Source of the DNA: Pseudeuparius sepicola
Lineage: Eukaryota; Arthropoda; Insecta; Coleoptera; Anthribidae
Length of the DNA: 64,000 bases
Assembly (NCBI GenBank): GCA_963920635.1
Contig: OY987307.1
Span: forward strand, 13,841,735-13,905,734
Reading direction: 5' to 3'
Shown here: positions 9,984-19,300 of the stretch, one piece after another
How positions within the stretch are numbered: position 1 is the first letter of the stretch
Layout: every line of letters begins with the position of its first letter
Position numbers and translations under genes: made by a program
Notes under the pieces: generated by a model
The model's input: the letters and a program-made list of their open reading frames with translations, nothing else
Databases searched by the model: none
Told to the model about the DNA's origin: nothing

Positions 9984-10211
9984 ATGAAGGTAGCGGTAGT
10001 AGATGTTCAGGGTTTCACGTTGGAGGGGTGTTTTTACCCCAAAGAATTGTCAATTAAAATCAACAAACAAACGTTACATGTGCTATTGAAACCACACAGG
10101 GATTTTCTCACACTTGGTGATTCAGATAAAAAACCAGGTGCGATATTTGGAGCAAATACCGAAATACGAGAGGGCAGTACCATTGTGTATGTACCACAGC
10201 GAAAAAACTAA
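9984..10211 (+). CDS. Short ORF, VVDVQGF start (possible RNase H-fold fragment)
   Basis: A 75-residue product starts MKVAVVDVQGFTLEG and continues with KELSI and HVLLKPHRDFLTLGD. This order resembles the N-terminal strands of an RNase H-fold-like protein I associate with arthropod Mavericks, but the match is from memory and weak. After the stop, another frame (about 10205-10290) keeps a KWLCSLNNCEKLYEW-like stretch that may be its displaced C-terminus. No function is asserted. Confidence 0.4.
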   Translation: MKVAVVDVQGFTLEGCFYPKELSIKINKQTLHVLLKPHRDFLTLGDSDKKPGAIFGANTEIREGSTIVYVPQRKN

Positions 10212-10279
10212 ATGGTTGTGCAGTTTAAACAATTGCGAAAAATTGTACGAGTGGGTCTACACGTTTCTACCGAAGGACC

Positions 10280-10483
10280 ATGTCGCTTAACGACCGCATC
10301 GGGAATCATCTAGTGGAAATCAAAGAGGTGAAAAGATTACTGGAAATGCGTGAGTCACGTAATCAAATGACTGCAATGTTTGGAAAACTCGATCTTGAAG
10401 AAAAATGGGAGAGGAACGTTTTTACCAATAAAAATAGATTTAAGAATTGGAATGTAGTGTCTAAAAAAATTGTTTTGAAATAA
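10280..10483 (+). CDS. Small helical unknown ORF
   Basis: The 67-residue predicted product is highly charged and largely helical (RIGNHLVEIKEVKRLLEMRE near the start) with a basic C-terminus. It follows the VVDVQGF ORF and precedes the membrane-protein ORF on the same strand. I do not recognise it; it may be real because the AT-rich gap after it is where a gene boundary is expected. Confidence 0.35.
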   Translation: MSLNDRIGNHLVEIKEVKRLLEMRESRNQMTAMFGKLDLEEKWERNVFTNKNRFKNWNVVSKKIVLK

Positions 10484-10576
10484 ATATATGTAACGCCAAT
10501 GCCTGATGATTTCATCCTCCCTCACTCCTTTTCATAAAAAGAAAATCTCCGAGCGAATTTTTCATTTAATATCAAA

Positions 10577-10984
10577 ATGTTGTTGAGAGCAGACTATGTC
10601 ATACTGTGCGCCGTAATTAATAATATTTTATATGTTCATAAACCGAGTGATGTGGCCGAAATCGGTCTATGTGTAGATGAATATGATAAGTGCCTGTCTT
10701 TATATCCGTCAGATCTGGAATCGGTGTTGATGATTACATTGCCCAAAAATATCACCGAATATAAGTTGCGAATGATATTCAAAAATCGCACTCATGGAGA
10801 TACGGTGTGGAAATCTTTGAATAGTGACGTTGAAAGTAAAAACTGTGCGGATACCGTATTAATAGACGCATCGTCAGTGTTGGGATTCATTTACTACATA
10901 ACGGTATGTCTGTCATTGCTCGTCTTGAAATCGACTGTTAAAATGATTCAAAGGGCCGCGATAGTGATTCGTCAAAGGCAGTAG
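10577..10984 (+). CDS. Putative membrane protein of unknown function
   Basis: The 135-residue ORF has a hydrophobic N-terminus (LRADYVILCAVINNILYV, possible signal or anchor), a central soluble part with several cysteines, and one clear C-terminal membrane span (GFIYYITVCLSLLVL, about residues 97-115) followed by a basic tail. That layout fits a type I membrane protein with a short cytosolic end. Its stop is one base before the IAP ATG, so the two may share a transcript. I do not recognise the family. A virion membrane, egress or host-receptor role is speculation. Confidence 0.55.
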   Translation: MLLRADYVILCAVINNILYVHKPSDVAEIGLCVDEYDKCLSLYPSDLESVLMITLPKNITEYKLRMIFKNRTHGDTVWKSLNSDVESKNCADTVLIDASSVLGFIYYITVCLSLLVLKSTVKMIQRAAIVIRQRQ

Positions 10985-10985
10985 C

Positions 10986-11474
10986 ATGGACTATAGAAAT
11001 CTATACAATAGACTCCAATCTTTCGAAACGTGGCCGCACACTTCCGTAATTTCACCCAAAAAACTGGCTGAGGCGGGATTTTTCTATGCAAATTTTGAGG
11101 ATGTCGTTCAGTGTCCGTACTGTTTCATCGAAGGTTATCAATGGCAAGTCGAAGATGACCCTCTAGAAGATCACAAAAGATGGAGCCCCAGCTGTCCTTT
11201 TATATTAAATACAAAAGATGACGATACGTCGACACAAGAAATTCTACCCATTGCCACCGTAGAAATTCGCCCCAACACCGTGGTGGAGGATGAGAATTTA
11301 AGCTGTCAGAAAATTACGAATAAATGTGATGTTTCATGTAAAATTTGTTATGAAAATAATATAGAAATTTTGCTTGTGCCCTGTGGACATCTAGTATTTT
11401 GCGGGAAGTGTTCACCTTCGATAGATACATGTCCACTGTGTAGAAAAATTATAATCAATAAAATACGAGCTTGA
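10986..11474 (+). CDS. iap: Inhibitor of apoptosis protein (one BIR + C-terminal RING)
   Basis: 162 residues. The BIR spans about residues 8-73, with zinc ligands C43, C46, H63 and C70 and the GFFY...CPYC...W core. A C3HC4 RING follows at residues 118-152 (C118, C121, C133, H135, C139, C142, C149, C152), ending in the usual CPLCRK. This is the baculovirus-IAP architecture with a single BIR. In the family the BIR binds caspases or IAP antagonists, and the RING is an E3 ubiquitin ligase acting in the cytosol. All zinc ligands are present and the ORF is unbroken, unlike several neighbours. A poly(A) signal follows at 11491. It was probably captured from an insect or insect virus. Confidence 0.93.
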   Translation: MDYRNLYNRLQSFETWPHTSVISPKKLAEAGFFYANFEDVVQCPYCFIEGYQWQVEDDPLEDHKRWSPSCPFILNTKDDDTSTQEILPIATVEIRPNTVVEDENLSCQKITNKCDVSCKICYENNIEILLVPCGHLVFCGKCSPSIDTCPLCRKIIINKIRA

Positions 11475-11490
11475 GCTTATCTTCCTTGAC

Positions 11491-11496
11491 AATAAA
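11491..11496 (+). terminator. Polyadenylation signal after the IAP
   Basis: AATAAA 17 bases after the IAP stop, between it and the TATA-like promoter of the ATPase. Confidence 0.4.
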
Positions 11497-11562
11497 TGCG
11501 TCTTTTATTTCATACTTCCTGACAGACCACCCGAAAACGTTATAGGCAACCGTAAAGGGAGC

Positions 11563-11574
11563 GATATATAAGAG
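11563..11574 (+). promoter_or_regulatory. TATA box before the packaging ATPase
   Basis: GATATATAAGAG lies about 40 bp before the ATPase ATG at 11607 and after the IAP poly(A) signal. This arrangement suggests an independent transcript start. Confidence 0.45.
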
Positions 11575-11606
11575 TGAAATACCCGAGTTTTTCCTTAGTA
11601 CTTAAG

Positions 11607-12297
11607 ATGCGTTTGCAGCAACAACAAACGGCACTTCCCATTGAAAATTTGGATATTTTAAAGCAGGAAGGTCATTCAAAATCAAAACATGGTAAACTGC
11701 TACCAAATTCGATAAGAGCGATTTTTTGCGGGCCTAGCGGTTGCGGAAAAACGAACGCGCTACTAAGTTTAATATTTAACCCGAACGGACTCAAATTCGA
11801 AAACGTCTATGTGTATAGTAAATCTCTGTACCAACCGAAATATCAATTATTGCAAAACGTTCTAGAAAATATCAAATGTGTGGGCTATTTTCCTTTTAAA
11901 GATAATGAGGAGGTTATAGAACCATCGGAAGCTCGTCGCAATTCCATTTTCATTTTTGACGATGTGGCCAGCGATAGACAAAATATAATAAGGGCATTCT
12001 ATTCCATGGGTAGACACAGGGGTATAGATGTGGCCTATCTCTGTCAGATTTATTCGAAAATACCTAAACAATTGATCCGCGATAACTGTAATGTCATTGT
12101 ACTATTTAGACAGGATGATCTTAATCTCAGGCATGTGTACGACGAACACGTATTCGCCCGATTTAACCTATGAAGAATTTAAGAGGCTATGTTCGCAGTG
12201 CTGGAACGACAACTATGGCACTTTGGTGAATATTAAGGATTTTAATTTGAACAATGGGCGCTATAGAAAGTGGTTCGATCAATATATAAAACTTTGA
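11607..12297 (+). pseudogene. DNA-packaging ATPase (FtsK/A32-like), frameshifted near C-terminus
   Basis: Walker A GPSGCGKT falls at about residues 42-49. Walker B IFIFDDV follows about 70 residues later, then a sensor-like YLCQIYSKIPKQLIRDN block. This is the viral genome-packaging ATPase of the A32 type. The open frame ends at 12173; the conserved C-terminus (SPDLTYEEF through KWFDQYIKL) continues in another frame to 12297. One small indel near 12145-12160 accounts for this. The start at ATG 11607 is preferred over an in-frame GTG at 11574. The catalytic core lies wholly upstream of the lesion. Confidence 0.87.
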
Positions 12298-12326
12298 TTT
12301 TATCGCGCAATTAATCATTTGTCAAT

Positions 12327-13353
12327 ATGCCTTTGACAACGCAAGAAGGCACAACGTTCCAAGAAAATCAAAGAACTCGCGCGCTCCATCAGAAAAAAGT
12401 ATACGGCCCTAAAATTGGGGATGAACAGGATGAATCTCTCGAGAAAATGTTTAAACCGGTAACACGTAAACTTGAAAAGATTGAAGCCAATACATCGTTG
12501 ATCGATAACTTAAAATTTGAACCTAAAGAAGAAGTACCAGAAATTATAGAAAAAGTAGAGCAAGAAGAAGGAATTGAAGACAGAATAAACAGAAAACTCG
12601 CCGCGTTGAAAGCCAGCATTGAAAAATCTCTTTCGCCTTTCCTTCAAGATGAAACCTACTGGGAAGATCCCATTCGTCCCGCTGACGAGACGACGCTGCG
12701 TGATGACGATGTTGACACATCACAATATCCACCACAAGTTTTTCAAGAATATATGGAATCATACCCGGAAATTGCTCAACCCTATATCGGAGAATATCAC
12801 GCTAAATCGCAGCTTATAGATAAGGTGTATGGGCCGTTTTATGATGCCTCTAAGTCAAAATGGTTTCTAGGAAACAAACTTATCGATTTTGATAAAACGA
12901 CAGGAGATATTATTGTCGACGGGAAGGATAAATTTAAAGGTACAAAAGGGCTTTATAATTTAATTTTTCACGATGACCCACAAAGCAACGAGGAAGACAG
13001 GGAAAAATATAAGATCATCTTAACTCTTACTGGAATTCATCTCGATTCGCTTGGCAGATTGAAGGGTACCACTCGTCACAAGTACATGGAAATTATTAAA
13101 CCTTTTTTTAAAACACCTAGCTCCATACCCGTACCCGAAAGAAAAGCTAGTTCGCGTTCAAAATCATCGTCATCGATTGGTGGGGGTATGAAATTGGCTT
13201 TTAACAAGAAACCGATAGAATACGTGTACTGGGACGATATAAACGAATTAGTTGAGACTGCTAGTGGCATCCAAAAACGCCGGAAATAATTCTCACGACA
13301 ACGAGATTGTGGCTATCTTAAACGAATTACTAGAAAGCAACCTTATTTATTAA
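12327..13353 (+). pseudogene. Conserved Maverick protein of unknown function, C-terminal frameshift
   Basis: The main ORF (12327-13289, 320 residues) has an acidic, coiled N-terminal half and a globular C-terminal half with YGPFYD, KWFLGN and YVYWDDINELV motifs. I recognise the YWDD-NELV plus ASKNAGN and NEIVAIL signature from uncharacterised arthropod Maverick proteins. That final part is present here but in another frame, ending at 13353, so a one-base lesion near 13250-13260 replaces the native C-terminus. Probable structural or assembly protein by position, but function is unknown. Confidence 0.65.
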
Positions 13354-13384
13354 GTGCACGACAACATTTTCGTTCATTTTCAGA

Positions 13385-13999
13385 ATGAGCGTGAACAAAT
13401 TTGGACAGTACTGATAATCCAAAACACGTCAAAGTTCCCACCTCTCCACGCCTTTGGGTGGTGTTATTTTGGAATTAACTCCCGACGGATCAATAGATGC
13501 GAAAAATTTGAAAATTGCCAACCTAAGTGAACCTACCGAAAACGGAGACGCCGCCACCAAACAATATATCGATCGTTGCGTAAAAAACACGCAAATTAAT
13601 GCAAACAAAACATTAAACTCGGTTATTATAGACTCGAATAAGTTCATAAAAGAATCTCGGATTGAACACGTCGCTATACAGAAAGAATTAAAGACAAAAA
13701 TGGATTCCGAGCTAAATGACAGAGTGAAGGACATAAGAGACGTTAAGAAACAAATTCAACAAATCGAAACGGCCTTCATAAAACGTTTGACAGACCTTGA
13801 CAGTGATATGAACATTTTACGCGGCAAAATTGAAAATGCAGAAAATGGTCTTAAAACTAAAGTAAACTCCGTCGAAATAGCGGCGGAAAAAGCTATTTGG
13901 AAAATCAATAAAAAGCTGGAAGGGGCTCGGAAAATAATAGAAACGCCCGAACAACAGGGTGAAACGTCTGCTCCTGCCGCAAAGAAACATAAAAATTAA
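13385..13999 (+). pseudogene. Fibre-like coiled-coil protein, broken near the start
   Basis: An ATG at 13385 starts a nine-codon stretch in the same frame as the main ORF (from about 13450) but is stopped by TGA at 13412. An intervening segment is open in another frame, implying two small indels. The main part opens with VILELTPDG and NLKIANLSEPTENGDAATKQ, a shaft-like motif shared with phage and viral fibre proteins. A long heptad-rich coiled coil follows, with a basic C-terminus. A virion spike/fibre or scaffold role is inferred from these features and its place between capsid genes and integrase. Confidence 0.55.
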
Positions 14000-14002
14000 A
14001 AT

Positions 14003-14934
14003 ATGCCCGATCATTCAAAAGACGAAATTCAAGTTGTCGAAGAGTTGCATAAACCGGCCCGAAAAAATTATCCTCGTCGTAAGACGATAATTAAAGGGTT
14101 AGACGATCTCTGGCAGGCAGATCTCGGTCAATTGGATCAATATGCGAAGCAAAATAGAAATTTTAAACTTATTCTAGTCGTGATCGATTGTTTTTCAAAA
14201 TTCGTGTGGTGTAAACCGCTTAAATCAAAGACGGGCGAAGAGGTCACAAAGGCTTTTGGTGAAATTTTAAAAAATTCTAGACACCCGCAAAATCTTCAAA
14301 CAGACCACGGAAAGGAATTCTATAATACGCACTTTAATAAACTGATGAAGTCGTACAACATTAACCATTACAGAACGTTTAGCAATGCGAAGCCGCCATT
14401 GTGGAAAGAGTGATGCATACCTTAAAAGAAAAATTATTCAAATATTTCAGTTTAAGCGGGAAATATAAATGGCTCGATGTACTACCCGATCTAGTAGGAG
14501 AGTACAATAATCAAAGACATAGAACTATTCAAATGAAACCTAAAGATGTGAACAAGGGCAGTGAACGTCGCTTGCAGAAAACCGTTTACAGTCACATGAA
14601 GATTTTAGGCAGGCAAAAATTCAAAATGGGTGATATGGTCAGAATCAGCAAAGCCAAGCATATTTTCAATAAAGGCTACCCACCAAACTGGACTACGGAA
14701 CACTTTAAAATATTCAAAATACAAATGACCAATCCCGCTACGTATTTGCTGGAGGATACGACCGGAAACCCTATAAAAGGAGGTTTTTACGGTGAAGAGT
14801 TACAGAAAACTGCAAATCCCGACGTTTACCTAGTGGAAAAAATTTTGAGAAAAAAAGGAGGGAAAGTTTTGGTACGTTGGCTTGGCCTTGACAAATCTCA
14901 CGATTCGTGGATAAATGGCGTTAATGTTTTGTGA
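14003..14934 (+). pseudogene. int: Retroviral-type DDE integrase with chromodomain, frameshifted
   Basis: The first ORF (14003-14413) has a basic N-terminus (ARKNYPRRKTI), the first catalytic Asp in LWQADLGQL and the second in QTDHGKEFYN. The second ORF (from about 14390 to 14934) supplies the catalytic Glu in IVERV, the FSLSGKYKW block and a C-terminal chromodomain (VYLVEKILRK then VRWLGLDKSHDSWI). A single inserted base near 14388-14393 separates them. The enzyme joins element ends to host DNA. The chromodomain may direct insertion to modified chromatin. All three acidic residues survive, so only the frame is lost. Confidence 0.9.
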
Positions 14935-14949
14935 TGGTGGGGATAAAAG

Positions 14950-15567
14950 ATGTTGCCCAAAACCCTCCGCGTTAGTTTTCAAAAGATGAGCGTCGATAGC
15001 GGTTACGGTTCCTCGCGGCCATGTTGCGATTGCAATCACGAAGTCAGGCGCATTACGAACCTCTGCGACGAAAAGAAGAGACAACAACTTGTGTTAAACA
15101 CGTGTTTTGTGTTAATTCCGAACAACGTTTTCACCATACATTGCGGCCTGAAGCCGGACTCTTATTTCAAGCCCACGGTCAATATCACTAACCACTTGGA
15201 TACGAGAGATTCCGCCACCATATCGTTAGATCACGAGGAAAGGAACGAGTTTATTTCGTTATTGAATAAATTTACGCGAAAATTCTTCGGGATGACGTCA
15301 ACACGGGACATTTCCCTGAAATTTACCACAAACGAAAATCTGGAACTTAGCACGATGGTCGGATTGGACGGGCTCAAGATTCCAGTACTCTCCATGAACG
15401 AAGTGTGCCATTATTTTCTGGAATCCGATATTTTTGAATTAGTCAATGTAATCGATAAGTTTATTTCTACGAAATTTGACGTATTGTTAAAACTGAAAAT
15501 TAACGAATTTTACGATAACTTTTTAGATAGAGTTAACGAATTACTGATTAGGTGTAATTATGTATAG
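14950..15567 (+). CDS. Unknown protein, cysteine-rich N-terminus
   Basis: Open from ATG 14950 to 15567 (205 residues; an alternative start at 14986 begins MSVDSGYGSSRPCCDC). A cysteine cluster near the N-terminus (CCDCN with a later CDEKK) could bind metal. The rest is a mixed alpha/beta domain with a FTRKFFGM block and an amphipathic helical C-terminus. The frame is undamaged over more than 600 bases, which supports a real gene. I do not recognise the family. It is the last gene before the poly(A) signal near 15686. Confidence 0.6.
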   Translation: MLPKTLRVSFQKMSVDSGYGSSRPCCDCNHEVRRITNLCDEKKRQQLVLNTCFVLIPNNVFTIHCGLKPDSYFKPTVNITNHLDTRDSATISLDHEERNEFISLLNKFTRKFFGMTSTRDISLKFTTNENLELSTMVGLDGLKIPVLSMNEVCHYFLESDIFELVNVIDKFISTKFDVLLKLKINEFYDNFLDRVNELLIRCNYV

Positions 15568-15685
15568 AAATAATGTTAGAAATTTGTAATGCCTCTTTCA
15601 CCTTGGAAACATTTTGCATATTCGAACTACTCCATTTCGATAGAAATAAGTTGTTATCTGACCTGTACATGAGAAGATATTTCTG

Positions 15686-15691
15686 AATAAA
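15686..15691 (+). terminator. Polyadenylation signal closing the virion half
   Basis: AATAAA about 120 bases after the last stop of the virion/integrase block and just before the GC-rich spacer. Confidence 0.4.
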
Positions 15692-15720
15692 GATTAAGAA
15701 AAACTCAAATCTTTCTATCC

Positions 15721-15945
15721 CTCTCAGGCCCCCGGACCCTCGTCCTTTAAGGCTACCTGGCAGGTGCCCTCTTATGGTCGGGCGCTTTGCACACTGCGGG
15801 AATCCCGTTCTTAATATTTCCCCGCCTTAACGGGCGCGCGATAAGCCTTTCCTCGCCTGGGCGCGCGACGGACGATAAGCCTTCGCCTCGTAGCCGAACC
15901 GAGTTTCATTGTTCGTTGTGGTCTCCTCGCGTCAACAGCTTCCTC
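15721..15945 (+). promoter_or_regulatory. GC-rich spacer before the replication genes
   Basis: A 225-bp stretch is much richer in G+C than its neighbours. It holds repeated GCGCGCGA and GATAAGCCTT(T)C words and an inverted relative of the motif at 6365-6404. No conserved protein is visible before ATG 15946, so it is most likely the leader/promoter of the replication unit. Confidence 0.4.
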
Positions 15946-16269
15946 ATGGATTTCAAGAAACTAGAAGAGGCGCTTAATTTCAGCCTAAATCCGATAAAGA
16001 AATTAGTCGAACTGGAACTGGGCACGGAGTACATAATTCTGGATGTGGACCGAAAACACATGGAAATTGGAGAAGCCGTCCTAGTCAATTTGGGTGAATT
16101 TAGTTGCTGGCTGCCGAAGAGATTCCTGCACGTTTTTGATCGGGCGGCCGTGGAGGACTTCAAACAACGATGGGCCGGTAAAATGGTGCTAGTCGTGAAG
16201 GAGGTGAAGACGGTGATGGGACAAGAGTGTGCGCTAATCGACATCAGAACCCGAACCGATAAACAGTAA
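15946..16269 (+). CDS. Small beta-rich protein upstream of polymerase (possible OB fold)
   Basis: 107 residues from ATG 15946. Alternating hydrophobic strands (YIILDVDRK, EAVLVNLGEFSCWLPKRF, MVLVVKEVKTVMGQECALID) suggest a small beta barrel. An OB-fold single-strand-binding protein is a reasonable guess for a gene beside a protein-primed polymerase, but no motif proves it. The reading frame ends at CAG TAA, and the CA-GTAAGT context creates a candidate splice donor at 16266. Splicing there would still leave the same last residue and a stop. Confidence 0.5.
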   Translation: MDFKKLEEALNFSLNPIKKLVELELGTEYIILDVDRKHMEIGEAVLVNLGEFSCWLPKRFLHVFDRAAVEDFKQRWAGKMVLVVKEVKTVMGQECALIDIRTRTDKQ

Positions 16270-16319
16270 GTTTTTTTTTGTTTTTTACCGGTGAAAATCT
16301 AAAGAACCGTTTTTTACAG
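16266..16319 (+). other. Candidate 54-bp intron
   Basis: Consensus donor GTAAGT, a T-rich body, a CTAAAG branch-like element and acceptor TTTTTTACAG. If removed, the upstream protein keeps its end, and the polymerase ATG at 16333 comes directly after its stop. Size matches the second candidate intron. Confidence 0.45.
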
Positions 16320-16332
16320 ATAAACACACAAA

Positions 16333-19300
16333 ATGGATCACAGCACAATTCAGTCCGTTCAAAACTTGTATTATTTGGCGCAAACAGAGGGTGATTTATC
16401 GGACCTAATCGGAAAAAATGGAAAATACATCGATCGCTGCAGAAGCCTCCTTCTCGGATCAGCAAAACTCTCCGAAAAAAGAAGATTGGAATTTATCCTG
16501 GCGACGTTGGAATCCTTTCAACTTAAGCTTTTTCAAAAACTGGAAAATGCAAAGGTGGGCGGCGCTATTCCTGCACCATTGCCGGAAACGTCTTCAAGCA
16601 AGAAAGTAAAGTGGATTGAGGTTGGTTTATTTAAAAAAAAAATTTTCTCTACATCTTCTTGCATTTACAGATTACTTCAGCATTACAAAGACGTCTGGTG
16701 ACAGGTGCCTTAGTCAACAGCGGCGACTACCTTCTGCCCGATGAATTTCTGTCAGCTTGTTTCCCGATTTTTAAACGTAAGATTTATTTTCTGTCACGTT
16801 TAAAATGTATCAAGTGCAACGTTTTTTTATACGCTGCTTTTGTTAAGAAAACCGTTAGGGATTCCAAAGAGGTTGAAATAAGCGAAATTAAACATTTTTC
16901 ATCACCAAACAAGGAAATTATCGAGGAAACGCACATACAAGATGTTTTTACCTTTTTCACTGATCTTATTTTGAACAGTATGTTTGAATTCGAAGAGGGC
17001 GATTCGGGATGGACTTTAAAAGAAATTATTAATTTAACTGTTAATATCAATAAGTACGACCCGATAAATGGGGGATCTTTTGTCGATTTACCTGCGGAAT
17101 TAAAAAGAAAACAGTGTATCTTAAATATAAAATCTGTAGATAGGCGTTGTTTTGTTTGGTGCGTATTGGCGGGCGTTACCAAAATTAGATCCACCGATCC
17201 ATCTGACTACCCGCAAAATTATTACGAATTTTTAAATTTGAGAAACATTGAACTACCTATGAAAATAACAGACTTGTCTAAATTTGAAAAACAAAATCCT
17301 ACCATTTCGGTGAATGTTTTTGGGTACGATAGCATAAAGAAAAAAATTAACGGTCCGATCTATCATACAAAAGAACTTAAGGAAATTCACGTAAATTTGC
17401 TTTATTTGACCAAGTTCAGATCGAGTTCGGGACATTTTTGCTACATTTTAGATTTAGGTACTCTGACGGGAAATCAAATTAGTGGAAATAAACGAAAAAA
17501 ATTCATATGTGATCGCTGTTTGTGTAATTTCAATTCCAATGAACAACTAACGACGCATTTAGAGGATTGTCAAAGAGTAGATCCACTGAAAATTATTTTA
17601 CCTAATAAAAATGAAAACATTTTAAAATTCAAGGACATCAAAAAAACCGTAAAGGTTCCCTTTTCCATTTATGCAGATATAGAATGTTTAACGGTCAATA
17701 TAGAAAATTGCGAAAATAATCCCTCGAAATCGTACACCAATCCCTACCAAAAACATGAACCTTCTAGTATAGCTTATCAGGTAGTCTGCTCGTTCGATGA
17801 AACATTATCATACTTTGAGATATACAGGGGAGAAGCCTCAGTAAAATGGTTCGTTAACAAAATTCGTCTTGAAATGAAAACAATTGAGGACATATTAAAA
17901 ACTAAATTACCAATGTCAAAAATTTCTCTAGAACAGCAAATAAATCATGATAACGTCATCAGGTGTATGATTTGCGATGAATTATTTTCGGAAAGTAACC
18001 CGAAAGTTTTCGATCACAATCGCCTGACGGGTGAATATCGAAAAACACTTTGTAATAACTGTAATTTTCAATGTAAAAACGTGAATTTTGTGCCTATATT
18101 TTTCCATAATTTAAGCGGCTATGACGCACATTTTATTATTAGAGAGTTGAATTTTGATGATCAGCCAATTTCCCTATTGCCGATTTCGTTTGAAAAATTT
18201 ATTTCTTTCAGTAAAAGGTCGGGAACTCTTTATATGCGATTTTTGGACAGTTTGAGATTTTTACTCGCTTCCTTGGAAAAATTAGCCGAATCGCTCAATG
18301 CCGATCAGTTCGTTTTAACGCGTAAGACTTTTCAAGACCCCGAACAATTTAATTTAGCTATTAAGAAGGGCGTGTTTTCCTACGACTATCTCGATTCCGT
18401 TTCAAAATTAAATGAAAACGAACTGCCCGCCATGCACCATTTTAACAGTAAATTGACGGGGGAAACAATTTCCGATGAAAAATACTTGCATGCTCAAAAT
18501 ATTTGGAAAACCTTCAAAATAGAAAATTTGGGGCAATATAGCGATCTATATCTCCGAATCGATGTAATCTTACTGGCGGACATTTTTGAGAACTATCGCG
18601 ATTTTTGCATTAATAATTACGGTCTAGACGCTGCACATTTCTTCACCGCGGCCCATTTTTCCTGGGAAGCCATGTTAAAGATGACGAAAGTTGAAATGGA
18701 ATTGTTGACCGATTACAATATGATTTTGTTTATCGAAAAGGGCATTAGAGGAGGGCTCGTTATTTGTTCCAATCGATACGCGAAAGCGAATAATAAATAC
18801 ATGAAAAATTATGACGAATCATCCCCAGACTCGTACATTTTTTATGTAAATAACCTTTATGGTTTTTCTATGTCCTGTCCACTTCCCGTCTCCAATTTTG
18901 AATGGGAACATGATTTAGAAAAAATTGAAATGCTCATAAAATCTTTTAGACACGGATATATCACGGAAGCAGGTATTGATTTAACGGTTGGGGCAAAGGA
19001 ATTGGGTATATTTTAGAAGTAACGCTCGATTATCCCCAAGAACTTTTTGAAAAACACAGAGACTTTTCGTTGCTCCCCCACCACTATGAAACAACGCCGG
19101 GAAAACCTAAGAAATTGACCAGCACATTTTTCAAAAGAGAAAAGTACGTTGTACATTACAAACTTCTTATTCAAGCTTTAAAGTTGGGCATTAAATTGAT
19201 TCAAATTCATAGGGTTTTAAAATTTAAACAAAGTGCCTGGTTAAAAAAATATATGGATCTAAACACGGGTTTGCGCGCTCAGGCAAAATCAGAATTTGAA

